Position numbers and translations under genes: made by a program | Shown here: positions 33,926-41,722 of the stretch, in pieces | Numbering within the stretch: the stretch's first letter is position 1 | Layout of the letters: every line of letters begins with the position of its first letter | The notes under the pieces: generated by a model | The model's input: the letters and a program-made list of their open reading frames with translations, nothing else | Database searches by the model: none | Told to the model about the DNA's origin: nothing | Assembly: GCA_903936705.1 (NCBI GenBank) | Contig: CAIZWN010000069.1 | Span: forward strand, 1-64,000 | Direction of reading: 5' to 3' | Source of the DNA: an uncultured Myxococcales bacterium | GTDB taxonomy: Bacteria > Myxococcota_A > UBA9042 > DTJE01 | DNA length: 64,000 bases

Positions 33926-34603
33926 TCAGTCCAGCGGCGGGACCTTTCCCGCGGCGCGTACCTCATCTTCCAGCAGGCTCGAACTTGAACCGATATCCAG
34001 GAAAGTCCATCGCTTTTGCACAAAGCCGTTTGCATCGACTACGACCACGGTGTCCTTCTGGGCCTGGTAGGCAAGCCATACTGCACGCGAAGGCGAATCC
34101 TGCAGGACGGGGAGCGCCGTATAGCGGCCGATTCCGGCCTCGACTAGTCCGTTCGCCTGCGTGTCGTTGATTACCAGAGCCGTAACCTGCGAGGTCCCTT
34201 CCTTGGACAATCGTTCCAGCAGCGCCTGAAGGTCGATTGACTGTTGCCAGCAGACGCTGCACGTGGCCAGGCCGAAATAGATAACCGTTACCAGCCCGAC
34301 CTGTTCGGACAGGGTCACGTCCTTCCCATAGAACGCACTGTTCGCGTTCCTGTCGGGCAATGTGAAATCGAAAGCTGCGGCCAGAGGGCTTCCGGCATTC
34401 GTGCACAAGGAGGTCGCGGGCTCGCACCATTCACCCCATGGGCACCCCGAAGACGATGCACACGATGGATACGAGGGGTTGACGGGGATGCTTGCTACCG
34501 GCGGCTTCCAGTCTCCCGGCGTGTATTTCAAGGTGTCGCAGGAGGGCAGCAAAAGCAACAGGAAGGGCAGGGTCGCTTGCAGATTCATTCCTGAATTGCG
34601 CAC
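33926..34603 (-). CDS. Thioredoxin-like lipoprotein
   Basis: 225 residues, GTG start with GGAGG six bases upstream (an ATG five codons later lacks spacing). The signal ends in LLPSC (Cys22). A Cys-rich N-terminal stretch (CASSSGCPWGEWC... C) resembles the small disulfide knots of other lipoproteins here. The rest is a thioredoxin fold of the AhpC/TlpA type: FDFTLPDRN, VTVIYFGLATCSVC with the redox CXXC, and VVVVDANGFVQKRW. It would act as a periplasmic thiol oxidoreductase. It is 39 bases downstream of BMC-T1 and on the same strand, so may belong to the BMC transcript although its location is outside the cytoplasm. Confidence 0.8.
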   Translation of the reverse strand: MRNSGMNLQATLPFLLLLLPSCDTLKYTPGDWKPPVASIPVNPSYPSCASSSGCPWGEWCEPATSLCTNAGSPLAAAFDFTLPDRNANSAFYGKDVTLSEQVGLVTVIYFGLATCSVCWQQSIDLQALLERLSKEGTSQVTALVINDTQANGLVEAGIGRYTALPVLQDSPSRAVWLAYQAQKDTVVVVDANGFVQKRWTFLDIGSSSSLLEDEVRAAGKVPPLD

Positions 34604-34642
34604 TGGATGCCTCCGGTTGCGAACCGCCCCAGTGTATCCGAC

Positions 34643-35239
34643 CTACAATCCCAGGGCCGCCAGGAATTCCTGGTGCGGATTTGGGATGACCTCGGTTGCA
34701 AGCAGATGTTGCGCGGTGGCGGCGCTGGACGCTGCCAGCACCGACGCCTGCACGTCGAACAGGTCGCCAGCAAAGGCGAACCAGCACTTGCCTCCGATCC
34801 CGGCCGACAGGTGCAGTACCGTCAGCGTGACGTCAGCGGCCTTCAGAGCAGCATCGGCGGCCCGAAGTCCGGCGCAGGCCGTACCGCACTCGATTATTCC
34901 CAGCGAGGCGTCCAGTTGCTGGGTCAACACCCCGAAAACCGCAGGTTCCAACTGGCGGTGAGCATAAGGCAGGAAAAACCGGTCTATAAGCTGGTCGCCG
35001 GCCACCCGCTCGGCCTCGCGAACAGACTCATCGACCTCGGCCACGTGGCCGTCCAGCAGGATCAGAAATTTTCCAGGGGAGACCGGGTTGGCAAGGACCA
35101 CCCTGGACCGAGCCTTCTTTACCAGCGCATCGACCGTCACCAAACCACGGGCAATTGATTGGACCTCGATGCCGGCCAGTGCCTCGGGGATCTCCGCCAG
35201 GTCTGGTGCCGGTACGAAGCGCGGCGTAAGCAGGCTCAA
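34643..35239 (-). CDS. BMC-T1: tandem-domain microcompartment shell protein
   Basis: 198 residues with two BMC folds in series: the first from about 17 (ALAGIEVQSIARGLVTVDALVKKA... SPGKFLILLDGHVAEV), the second from about 105 (SLGIIECGTACAGLRAADAALKAADVTLT... GGKCWFAFAGDLFDVQASV). Trimers of such proteins form pseudohexameric facet tiles. From memory it resembles the single-disk BMC-T1 of Haliangium ochraceum. Its start is TTG, fixed by an AGGAGG that overlaps the stop of the aldehyde dehydrogenase. It lacks the PduT iron-sulfur Cys in the first domain loop but has CWF in the second. It is last among the BMC genes. Confidence 0.85.
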   Translation of the reverse strand: MSLLTPRFVPAPDLAEIPEALAGIEVQSIARGLVTVDALVKKARSRVVLANPVSPGKFLILLDGHVAEVDESVREAERVAGDQLIDRFFLPYAHRQLEPAVFGVLTQQLDASLGIIECGTACAGLRAADAALKAADVTLTVLHLSAGIGGKCWFAFAGDLFDVQASVLAASSAATAQHLLATEVIPNPHQEFLAALGL

Positions 35240-35243
35240 CGAT

Positions 35244-35249
35244 CCTCCT
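35244..35249 (-). promoter_or_regulatory. Ribosome binding site fixing the TTG start of BMC-T1
   Basis: A perfect AGGAGG lies four bases before TTG at 35237-35239 and overlaps the TAG stop of the aldehyde dehydrogenase gene. No ATG or GTG is near, so initiation at TTG, coupled to termination upstream, is the simplest reading. Confidence 0.8.
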
Positions 35250-36672
35250 AGACGATCCTGAAGTAGTCCTTCAGGACGCAGCGCCGCTCGCGAGTAAAGT
35301 GAACCGCGGTGGTCAGGCCTTCGCCAGTCGGGCTGGCGATCGTGAATGACGTGTATCCTTCGCCGCCCAGGGCCAGCCCTGCGTATGACGGCGCGTTCTT
35401 CGCGAAAATGGATGTGTTTGCGATGCGCGCGTACTTGTGCAGGTTCTCGACATTCTGCGAATGCATGACAGCCGTGTGCCTGTACCCGTGTTCCACGCGC
35501 AGCCCAGCGGCGATGGCCTCGTCCACGTTCTTCACGCGAAACATCGGGATGATCGGCATTAACTGTTCAACCTGGACTAGCGGGTGGGCCTCGTCGCACT
35601 CGAAAAAGGCGATGCGCACGTCGTCGGAAACGTCGATGCCGACCTCTCGCAGAATCACGCTTGGATTCTTGCCGATGAACCTCTTGTTGGCGTCGTGGCC
35701 GTCAATCACCAGCTTTGTCAGCCTGGAAACGACCGATTCCTTCACGAGGTATGCGCCAGCGCGGATCAGTTCCTGCTTCAGTCGGTCGGCAATCGCTTCT
35801 ACCGCGATGATCTCCTTCTCGACGATGCAGACGATGTTGTTGTCCAGACTTGCGCCGGCGATGATGTCACGGGCGGCATTGTCCAGCTTGGCCGTTTCGT
35901 CGACGACCACAGGTGGATTGCCGGGGCCGGCGCCGATGCACTTCTTGCCGGTGGCCATGGCAGCCTTGACGACAGCCGGTCCGCCGGTGACCACTACCAG
36001 CGCCGTGATTGGGTGACGCATCAGTTGGTTCGCCGACTCGATCGTCGGTTCGGGGGTGGTGCACAGCAGATTGTCGGGCGCGCCAGCCGCCACCATTGCC
36101 TCGTTCAGCCATCGCACCAGGGTCACAGTGCATTTCTTGGCTGCCGGGTGTCCGTTGAAGACAACCGAGTTGCCGCCGGCAATCATGCCGATGGCATTGC
36201 AGATAATCGTCTCGGTCGCGTTGGTGCAGGGGGTAATCGCACAGATGACCCCGTACGGAGCCCTCTCGGTCAGCGTCAGTCCGTGATCCCCGGTGTACGC
36301 ACGCGGAACCAGGACCTCGGTACCTGGGGTCTTTTGGGCGACAAGGCGGTTCTTGTTGATCTTGTCCGATACGCGACCGAACGTCGTTTCCTCGACGGCC
36401 ATTCGCGACATTTCCTCAAGGCGGGCCAGCGTCACGTCGCGCATCGCCTGGATGGCCTTGTCCCGGACCGAAAGACCTGCGGCGACAAGTTGTTCCTGCG
36501 CCTTGCGGGCCGCCTCGATTGCCTGGTCGATGTCCGGAAAGATCCCCAGACGTCCCGTTTCGTTCAGCGAATGCACCACCGCAGGTGCGCCAACCTGGCG
36601 CGAAGTGTCCTGGCGAATCCGTGCAAGTACCGCTTCGACAATCGCCGAAACCTTCTGTTCGTCCACTGCCAT
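35248..36672 (-). CDS. CoA-acylating aldehyde dehydrogenase of the PduP/EutE type (BMC cargo)
   Basis: 474 residues. It oxidises an aldehyde to acyl-CoA with NAD+ inside the shell. Residues 1-21 form an amphipathic helix (MAVDEQKVSAIVEAVLARIR) joined by a flexible linker to the catalytic part, the arrangement of BMC encapsulation peptides. The dehydrogenase core has NKNRLVAQKTPGTE, PCTNATETIICNAIGMIAGGN, VVVTGGPAVVKAAM, GAGPGNPPVVVD and the catalytic Cys near 282 in NNIVCIVEKE. Length matches PduP/EutE. It lies between BMC-P and BMC-T1 in the shell operon. The aldehyde is unknown because no signature enzyme is present; the family handles C2-C4 aldehydes. Confidence 0.92.
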   Translation of the reverse strand: MAVDEQKVSAIVEAVLARIRQDTSRQVGAPAVVHSLNETGRLGIFPDIDQAIEAARKAQEQLVAAGLSVRDKAIQAMRDVTLARLEEMSRMAVEETTFGRVSDKINKNRLVAQKTPGTEVLVPRAYTGDHGLTLTERAPYGVICAITPCTNATETIICNAIGMIAGGNSVVFNGHPAAKKCTVTLVRWLNEAMVAAGAPDNLLCTTPEPTIESANQLMRHPITALVVVTGGPAVVKAAMATGKKCIGAGPGNPPVVVDETAKLDNAARDIIAGASLDNNIVCIVEKEIIAVEAIADRLKQELIRAGAYLVKESVVSRLTKLVIDGHDANKRFIGKNPSVILREVGIDVSDDVRIAFFECDEAHPLVQVEQLMPIIPMFRVKNVDEAIAAGLRVEHGYRHTAVMHSQNVENLHKYARIANTSIFAKNAPSYAGLALGGEGYTSFTIASPTGEGLTTAVHFTRERRCVLKDYFRIV

Positions 36673-36737
36673 GAATACCTCCGGAACCGTGAACTACCAG
36701 ATTGCCCGGCAGGGGAGGGCCTTGATGCCGGGGCCTG

Positions 36738-37028
36738 CTACACCTTCACGAACCGACGGTCGCCGCCGACCTCGATCTCGTCAACAATGGCCATGATCAC
36801 GGTATCCACCGGACGGTCTTTGGTCGCGGCGGTCTGGCGCGCCGATGAACCCGACGCATACAAGACGACTTCGCCCTCGCCCGAACCAACGGCATCGACC
36901 GCCACTACCAGCTTGCCGGTCTGGCGCATGTCCTGGTCCAGTTCCCGCACCAGGAGGAAGCGCAGGCCGCGCAAGTCCTCCTCCTTCTTCGTGGAAACCA
37001 CGGTCCCCACCACCAATCCGATCTGCAT
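36738..37028 (-). CDS. BMC-P: EutN/CcmL-type pentameric vertex protein
   Basis: 96 residues from the ATG at 37026-37028, GGAGG upstream. The sequence starts [31 protein letters not shown] and has the [25 protein letters not shown] core of the EutN/CcmL family; pentamers cap the vertices of the icosahedral shell. It is preceded by a 147-base spacer after BMC-H that can fold into strong RNA stems, which may lower its expression relative to the hexamer, as shell stoichiometry needs. Only one BMC-P is seen here; H. ochraceum has additional copies elsewhere in its genome. Confidence 0.92.
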   Translation of the reverse strand: MQIGLVVGTVVSTKKEEDLRGLRFLLVRELDQDMRQTGKLVVAVDAVGSGEGEVVLYASGSSARQTAATKDRPVDTVIMAIVDEIEVGGDRRFVKV

Positions 37029-37069
37029 TGCGGCCTCCTGCTGCAGGCGGACGACAGCGGCGTCGCGCC

Positions 37070-37153
37070 CCGGGGAGGTAAGTGGACCACCTGGGTTGAC
37101 CTGCACGATCCCCGGCCTTGCGGTGCGGAAACCGTGCGATGCGCGACCAGGTG
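37070..37153. other. Structured spacer between BMC-H and BMC-P
   Basis: The 147-base gap between BMC-H stop and BMC-P start holds two perfect 7-base inverted pairs: CCGGGGA (37070-37076) with TCCCCGG (37109-37115), and CACCTGG (37088-37094) with CCAGGTG (37147-37153). The second pair links the loop of the first stem to sequence outside it, so they could form a pseudoknot or two alternative folds. Gaps between the other shell genes are only 8-65 bases. Confidence 0.45.
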
Positions 37154-37175
37154 AACCTGCCAGGACCGAATCGGC

Positions 37176-37466
37176 CTACTTGCCCTTCGGCTGGCGACCC
37201 AGCGGCAACGCCTCGTCGATATTGACGTGCGGCCGCGGGATGACGTGGACGCTTACAAGCTCGCCGACGCGTTCGGCCTGGCGAGCACCGGCTTCGGTGG
37301 CCGCCTTGACCGCCGCGACGTCACCGCGAACGATGGCTGTCACAAAGCCGCCGCCAATCTTCTCGAAGCCGACCAATTCGACTTTCGCCGCCTTCACCAT
37401 CGCGTCGGCCGCCTCGACCATCGCGACGAAGCCCTTGGTCTCGATCATGCCCAATGCGTCTGCCAT
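37176..37466 (-). CDS. BMC-H: hexameric microcompartment shell protein
   Basis: 96 residues, one BMC domain: [57 protein letters not shown]. It is the PduA/EutM-like hexamer that tiles most of the facets. The pore loop reads KIGGGF where many homologues have KIGSG. A short basic C-terminal extension ([10 protein letters not shown]) follows the canonical fold. GGAGG precedes the ATG by ten bases. It follows BMC-T2 by 43 bases. It should be the most abundant product of this operon. Confidence 0.95.
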   Translation of the reverse strand: MADALGMIETKGFVAMVEAADAMVKAAKVELVGFEKIGGGFVTAIVRGDVAAVKAATEAGARQAERVGELVSVHVIPRPHVNIDEALPLGRQPKGK

Positions 37467-37509
37467 GTCCCGTTTCCTCCGGTTGGTTCACTGAGGCGAC
37501 GACCGTGCT

Positions 37510-38121
37510 TCACACGCCGGTCAGCCCGTTCAATACGCCAACGGCGGCCTCGGCCGCCGAGTCGATCTCGGATTCCGACCCCGCCAGCCACAGGCGCCCA
37601 AATGCTCCGTAAGGCTGGCACTGGATCAGGTAGATCTGAGCTGCCTTTTCGGCCTCGTTAGCCGCCAGCGCCACGTATCCGGCTGGCTCTGTTTCGAGGA
37701 TGAACAGGCTTTGGCCAGGCAGGATCATCATGCCCTGGCTGTTCCGGTTGATCAGTTGGGCCTGGTAGGCCTCGACGGAACGGATGATCTGGTTCGACAG
37801 CAGCCGCGGCTTCATGCGGCCGGACTCCTTAAGGTCCAGGCTGCGCAGAATGGCCTCGCCAGCCCTCTGGACCTCGCCCTTGTCGAAGTCGTGGACCTCC
37901 AGCATTCCGTAGGCACGCTCGACGACCTGGATGGCCGGCACGACCGATGTCGCCTTCAATGCGACGTCAGTGATCCGGTTGATCACTATGCCGGGGGCCA
38001 CCTCGACGAACAGGGATGCCTGTTCGGGCACCGGCAGGAAACCTCGGGCCGTCTTTCCGATAAACGATGCAAGCTGGGGCTGCAGGCTGTCCAGGAACGC
38101 GTACGTGCGCAGCGTGACCAT
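37510..38121 (-). CDS. BMC-T2: tandem-domain shell protein, double-disk type
   Basis: 203 residues with two circularly permuted BMC folds. The start [38 protein letters not shown] and the stretch [25 protein letters not shown] are those of trimers that can stack face-to-face and gate a large central pore; from memory it closely resembles Haliangium ochraceum BMC-T2. GGAGGAG precedes the ATG. As first gene of the shell operon it faces the rubrerythrin promoter across 166 bases. Its paralogue BMC-T3 lies at 44402-45049 and shares the same N-terminal motif. Confidence 0.9.
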   Translation of the reverse strand: MVTLRTYAFLDSLQPQLASFIGKTARGFLPVPEQASLFVEVAPGIVINRITDVALKATSVVPAIQVVERAYGMLEVHDFDKGEVQRAGEAILRSLDLKESGRMKPRLLSNQIIRSVEAYQAQLINRNSQGMMILPGQSLFILETEPAGYVALAANEAEKAAQIYLIQCQPYGAFGRLWLAGSESEIDSAAEAAVGVLNGLTGV

Positions 38122-38139
38122 CGTCTCCTCCTCGAACTT

Positions 38140-38154
38140 CCCCGGCTGCCGGGG
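38140..38154. other. Small GC hairpin in the BMC operon leader
   Basis: CCCCGG-CTG-CCGGGG, a perfect six-pair stem just upstream of the BMC-T2 ribosome binding site on the minus-strand message. It has no T-run, so it is not an intrinsic terminator; it may protect or modulate the leader. Confidence 0.4.
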
Positions 38155-38215
38155 CGAACGAAGGTTAGCATGACGCTACGGTAAGAGTCGATAGCACCTG
38201 ATCGTTGGTATGCGC

Positions 38216-38244
38216 TTGACAGCTTTCCGGCGTGCAGGTACGAA
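38216..38244 (+). promoter_or_regulatory. Possible promoter for rubrerythrin-glmU
   Basis: Perfect TTGACA, 17-base spacer, TACGAA (weak -10). It is placed 43 bases before the rubrerythrin ATG in the divergent region shared with the BMC operon. Confidence 0.4.
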
Positions 38245-38287
38245 AGTGACGGACTTTCAGATGGCCTTTTTATCAAAGGGGGGATTC

Positions 38288-38791
38288 ATGAGCAAGACCA
38301 CGGACAATCTGAAGACGGCCTTTGCGGGCGAGAGCCAGGCCAATCGCAAGTACCTTTCCTACGCCGACAAGGCGGTTTCCGACGGCCTGCCGAACGTCGC
38401 GAAACTGTTTCGTGCGGCCGCCGACGCCGAGACAATCCATGCCCAGCGCCACTGGCGGGCCCTCGGAATGGTTCGGGACACCGCGCAGAACCTTCAGGAT
38501 GCATTGACCGGCGAAACCTTCGAGGTTCAGGAGATGTACCCGCCGATGCTGGAACAGGCGGTGAAGGACCAGGAAATTTCGGCCCAGTACGCGTTCAAGG
38601 GCGCACTGGAGGCCGAAAAGATCCACGCGACGCTGTTTGCCGATGCCCTGGATTCAGTCAAGAATGGCAAGGACATCGGGGAGTTCACGGCCCATACCTG
38701 CATGGTGTGCGGGTACACGCACGTGGGCGGCGAGATCGACAAGTGCCCGGTCTGTGGGGTTGTGTGGGCCAAGTTCCGCGAAGTGGATTGA
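38288..38791 (+). CDS. Rubrerythrin
   Basis: 167 residues from the ATG at 38288 (GGGGGG just upstream). It reduces hydrogen peroxide to water using a diiron site. The ferritin-like helices contain the two Glu-rich iron motifs (AFAGESQANRKY near 9-21, ADAETIHAQRHW, DQEISAQYAFKGALEAEKIHATLF), and the C-terminal rubredoxin-like domain has CMVCGYTHVGG and CPVCG. It is typical of anaerobes and microaerophiles. It is divergent from the BMC operon and runs into glmU after nine bases, so both are probably on one message. Confidence 0.92.
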   Translation: MSKTTDNLKTAFAGESQANRKYLSYADKAVSDGLPNVAKLFRAAADAETIHAQRHWRALGMVRDTAQNLQDALTGETFEVQEMYPPMLEQAVKDQEISAQYAFKGALEAEKIHATLFADALDSVKNGKDIGEFTAHTCMVCGYTHVGGEIDKCPVCGVVWAKFREVD

Positions 38792-38800
38792 GGTTGCCTG

Positions 38801-40198
38801 ATGAACGATACCGTTGCAATCGTGTTGGCTGCTGGGTTGGGGACGCGGATGAAATCCGATCGGCCCAAGGGTTTGCATTCCCTGGCCGGAAGTCCACTGA
38901 TTCACTGGCCTGTAGGGGCCGCGCTGGACGCCGGCTGCAGTCGTGTCGTTGTCGTGGTTGGGCATGGTGCCGACGAGGTCGAGGCCTCGGTACGCAAGCG
39001 ATTTCCCGGGGCGGACCTGGTTTTTCCGCGCCAGGAACAGCAGCTAGGCACGGCTCACGCCACACTTTGTGCGCGTGAGGCGGCCGAGGGGTTTCGTTCC
39101 GCCTTGCTGATAAACGGCGATCTGCCGCTGCTGACCGCGGGAACGCTGCGCAGCCTCGGCAGCGCGTTTGCGGCCAGCGGTGGTGCTTTTGCGCTGGTTA
39201 CGGCCTCGGTCGATGACCCTGGCGGGTTCGGCAGGATCGAGAGGGGGCCAGGCCGCGGAATCGAAAGGATAGTCGAGCGACGGGATGCCACTGCGGAACA
39301 GACGGCCATTCACGAGGTCAATGTCGGGGTCTACCTGGCCAGAACCGACCTTCTGTTCCCGCTGCTGGACCGCGTCGGCGACACCAACTCGGTTGGCGAA
39401 TTCTACTTTACCGACGTCGTGAAGATGCTGCGCCAGCAGGGCTTCCAGGTGGGCGACCTCGTGCTGGATACTCCCGAGGAGGCGATGCAGGTCAACGATC
39501 GTATCGAACTGGCGGCATGCGAACTTGCCCTGCACCTGCGCCATGCCCGACAGTTGATGTCCGAGGGAGTGACGCTTCATCGGCCCGCTTCCATCATGAT
39601 TGATCCGGACTGCACGGTCGGCCGCGACAGCGAGGTCTGGCCATCGGTCGAGATGCATGCCGGCACAAGGGTAGGTCAGCGTTGCATCGTGGGTCGCGGA
39701 GCCGTGCTTTCCGGCGTCACCGTTGCCGACGGTGTCGAGATCAAACCCTACTGCGTCCTGACCGACTCGATCGTGGAGGACGACTGCAAACTTGGGCCCT
39801 TCAGCCATCTGCGTCCTGCATCCGTGATGCGGCGTGGTGCCCACGTCGGCAATTTCGTCGAGATGAAGAAAACGGACCTCGGCGCAGGTTCCAAGGCCAA
39901 CCACCTGACCTACCTGGGCGACTGTACCGTCGGCCGGAAAGTGAACATCGGCGCCGGGACGATCACCTGCAACTACGATGGCGTGAACAAGTTGCCAACG
40001 GTCATCGAGGACGGCGTGTTCATCGGTTCGGATTCCCAGTTGGTGGCGCCAGTAACGGTTGGGCATGATGCCTACGTTGCCGCCGGGGCCACCATCACCA
40101 AGGACGTGCCCCCCGGTGCGCTGGCCCTCACGCGTGTGACCCAGGTGCACGTCGATGGGTATGTCCAGAGGAAGCGATTAAAGCAGGGATCTCGCTAG
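38801..40198 (+). CDS. glmU: Bifunctional UDP-GlcNAc pyrophosphorylase / glucosamine-1-phosphate acetyltransferase
   Basis: 465 residues. The N-terminal uridyltransferase has LAAGLGTRMKSDRPKGLHSLAG, and the C-terminal left-handed beta-helix (from about 255) shows hexapeptide repeats and the acetyltransferase residues in FVEMKKTDLGAGSKANHLTYLGD and GTITCNYDGVNK. It makes UDP-GlcNAc for peptidoglycan and lipopolysaccharide. Length is normal. It starts nine bases after rubrerythrin with GAGG within the gap and converges with the PPC-domain gene. Confidence 0.95.
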   Translation: MNDTVAIVLAAGLGTRMKSDRPKGLHSLAGSPLIHWPVGAALDAGCSRVVVVVGHGADEVEASVRKRFPGADLVFPRQEQQLGTAHATLCAREAAEGFRSALLINGDLPLLTAGTLRSLGSAFAASGGAFALVTASVDDPGGFGRIERGPGRGIERIVERRDATAEQTAIHEVNVGVYLARTDLLFPLLDRVGDTNSVGEFYFTDVVKMLRQQGFQVGDLVLDTPEEAMQVNDRIELAACELALHLRHARQLMSEGVTLHRPASIMIDPDCTVGRDSEVWPSVEMHAGTRVGQRCIVGRGAVLSGVTVADGVEIKPYCVLTDSIVEDDCKLGPFSHLRPASVMRRGAHVGNFVEMKKTDLGAGSKANHLTYLGDCTVGRKVNIGAGTITCNYDGVNKLPTVIEDGVFIGSDSQLVAPVTVGHDAYVAAGATITKDVPPGALALTRVTQVHVDGYVQRKRLKQGSR

Positions 40199-40252
40199 CA
40201 GGTCGCAAACTGGGTTGAAACGCCACGAATCCGTGGGACACCAAGCGCCCAT

Positions 40253-41104
40253 CTACACACGCTTGCGCATCTCGATCTGGAAGACCTTGCGGCTGCCGAT
40301 CTGACGCGGAGGCAGTACCCGCATGACACCCAGGTGCAGATCAACGTGCTTGCCGGTATCCAGACGAATGGTGACCTTTTCATCCTGTGGTTCGTGAACG
40401 ATACGGCATTTTCCGAACCGTGGATGATCAACGTAGTCGCCAATCCCCATGTCCAGGATGTTCAGTTCGGACGACTCGTCCTCGTCGATGGGTTGTCTCA
40501 ACATCGGAGGTTGAGTGGGTGTCCCTGCCGCTTCGCCCTGCGACGCCGTCCTGGCCGCAGCGGGCATCTCTTCGTCCAGCAAGGCAGCCGCCGCTGCTGC
40601 AGTTGCCGCTGCTGCAGACGCTTTTGCGGCTGCGGCCTGGAAGGCCGGCGACATGGGCCCAGGCTGCAACTGCATCCAAGGGGCGAACCCCTTAGGGTCA
40701 TCGTCCTCGCGAATCAGCGAAATCCCGTCGCATGCCATTAGAATGAACTCGCACTGCAGCACCTCGCCGCCGCGCAACAGTCCAAGCACTGGAGGAGCCG
40801 ATGGCTCGGCGGGACGATGGCATGTGGCGTAAAGCCGCAGATCCAGTCCGCCATCCGATAGCGACACGTTTCCGGTTATGGACGGGCAGAATGCCACGCC
40901 GTCCAGGGCAACGGGATCGCCAACGCCCTTTCCGTCAGGCCTCAAGGGGGAGACTGTCGGGTTCCTGATGACCGCCGTCGCCTGCAGCCAACCCGAAGAC
41001 ACTCCGTTTTCGCGGCAGACTGTCTTGAAACCGGCGGCAAGATCCTGGCCCGAATCCAGCCGCCCCAGGAAACGCCTGACATCGTTGAACTGTGAAACCA
41101 GCAT
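40253..41104 (-). CDS. PPC/DUF296-like protein with an added C-terminal domain
   Basis: 283 residues. Residues 1-125 (FLGRLDSGQDLAAGFKTVCRENGVSSGWLQATAVI... RLYATCHRP... LGLLRGGEVLQCEFIL) resemble the PPC (DUF296) fold found with DNA-binding motifs in plants and alone in bacteria. An Ala-rich linker (about 150-200) leads to a small beta domain (IGDYVDHPRFGKCRIVHEP... IRLDTGKHVDLHLGVMRVL) that looks SH3/CarD-like. GAGG precedes the ATG. It lies last in a minus-strand run with two lipoproteins. The function is not established; a nucleoid or regulatory role is possible. Confidence 0.65.
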   Translation of the reverse strand: MLVSQFNDVRRFLGRLDSGQDLAAGFKTVCRENGVSSGWLQATAVIRNPTVSPLRPDGKGVGDPVALDGVAFCPSITGNVSLSDGGLDLRLYATCHRPAEPSAPPVLGLLRGGEVLQCEFILMACDGISLIREDDDPKGFAPWMQLQPGPMSPAFQAAAAKASAAAATAAAAAALLDEEMPAAARTASQGEAAGTPTQPPMLRQPIDEDESSELNILDMGIGDYVDHPRFGKCRIVHEPQDEKVTIRLDTGKHVDLHLGVMRVLPPRQIGSRKVFQIEMRKRV

Positions 41105-41128
41105 GGGATTCCTCGCTCGCGTTGCCGC

Positions 41129-41722
41129 CTACGACGGATCCCCCGGGACCGGTCCTGGATTCGCCTGCGGTAATGCCGCATCGCTCCCTACCAGTTCCAG
41201 TTGCCACCCGCTATCTGAAAAGACCGCAGGCAGCAGGAATTCGTCCCGCCCATCGGCCTTGATTCTCAATCGCACGGCCCGTCTGGCCGGATCGAACGGA
41301 TCCGCCTCGCGGCAAGACACCGGACCATCTGTGGCCAGCACCGTCAACGGGTCGGGAACCCCAGGGAAACCCAGTCCCACCGTCTTGCCCGAAACCAGAA
41401 GATCCTGAGGGTCGACGTTGGCGTGTTTTGCCTGCTGACTGATCACTGAACGTGTCTGCGGTCCCAGCAGCTGGATGATTGCGTTGCCGTTCCGGGACTT
41501 GATCGCCTTCCTGAGGTCTTCCAGCGCCCGCGTGGCCCCCGTCTTTTCAAGCCAGACCTGACGCTCGCCAGAAATCGCCAACGCCTTGGGGTCCTCGCCC
41601 GACAAAGGCTGCAGCTTGTTGTTGAATACGCAACCGACGGTGGACAGTGCCATGGCGACAACCGCCATCGCAACGGCCCGTCGCTTCGAAAACGCCAGGG
41701 TCTCTGCCATTCTTCCTGCCAT
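41129..41722 (-). CDS. Small lipoprotein of unknown function
   Basis: 197 residues when started at the ATG that shares its A with the TAA stop of the preceding gene (TAATG at 41720-41724); an ATG four codons later (41708-41710, AGGAAG upstream) is an equal choice. The signal ends in STVGC. The mature part is helical at first (RALEDLRKAIKSRNGNAIIQLLGPQTRSVI) then beta-rich (VRLRIKADGRDEFLLPAVFSDSGWQLEL), a pattern of SnoaL/NTF2-like ligand pockets, which is only a guess. It is coupled to the 643-residue lipoprotein. Confidence 0.65.
   Translation of the reverse strand: MAGRMAETLAFSKRRAVAMAVVAMALSTVGCVFNNKLQPLSGEDPKALAISGERQVWLEKTGATRALEDLRKAIKSRNGNAIIQLLGPQTRSVISQQAKHANVDPQDLLVSGKTVGLGFPGVPDPLTVLATDGPVSCREADPFDPARRAVRLRIKADGRDEFLLPAVFSDSGWQLELVGSDAALPQANPGPVPGDPS

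Noticed and set aside
35584-37494. 636-codon plus-strand frame across the BMC operon
   Set aside because: It lies antisense to four recognisable genes (dehydrogenase, BMC-P, BMC-H), has no ribosome binding site and no domain.
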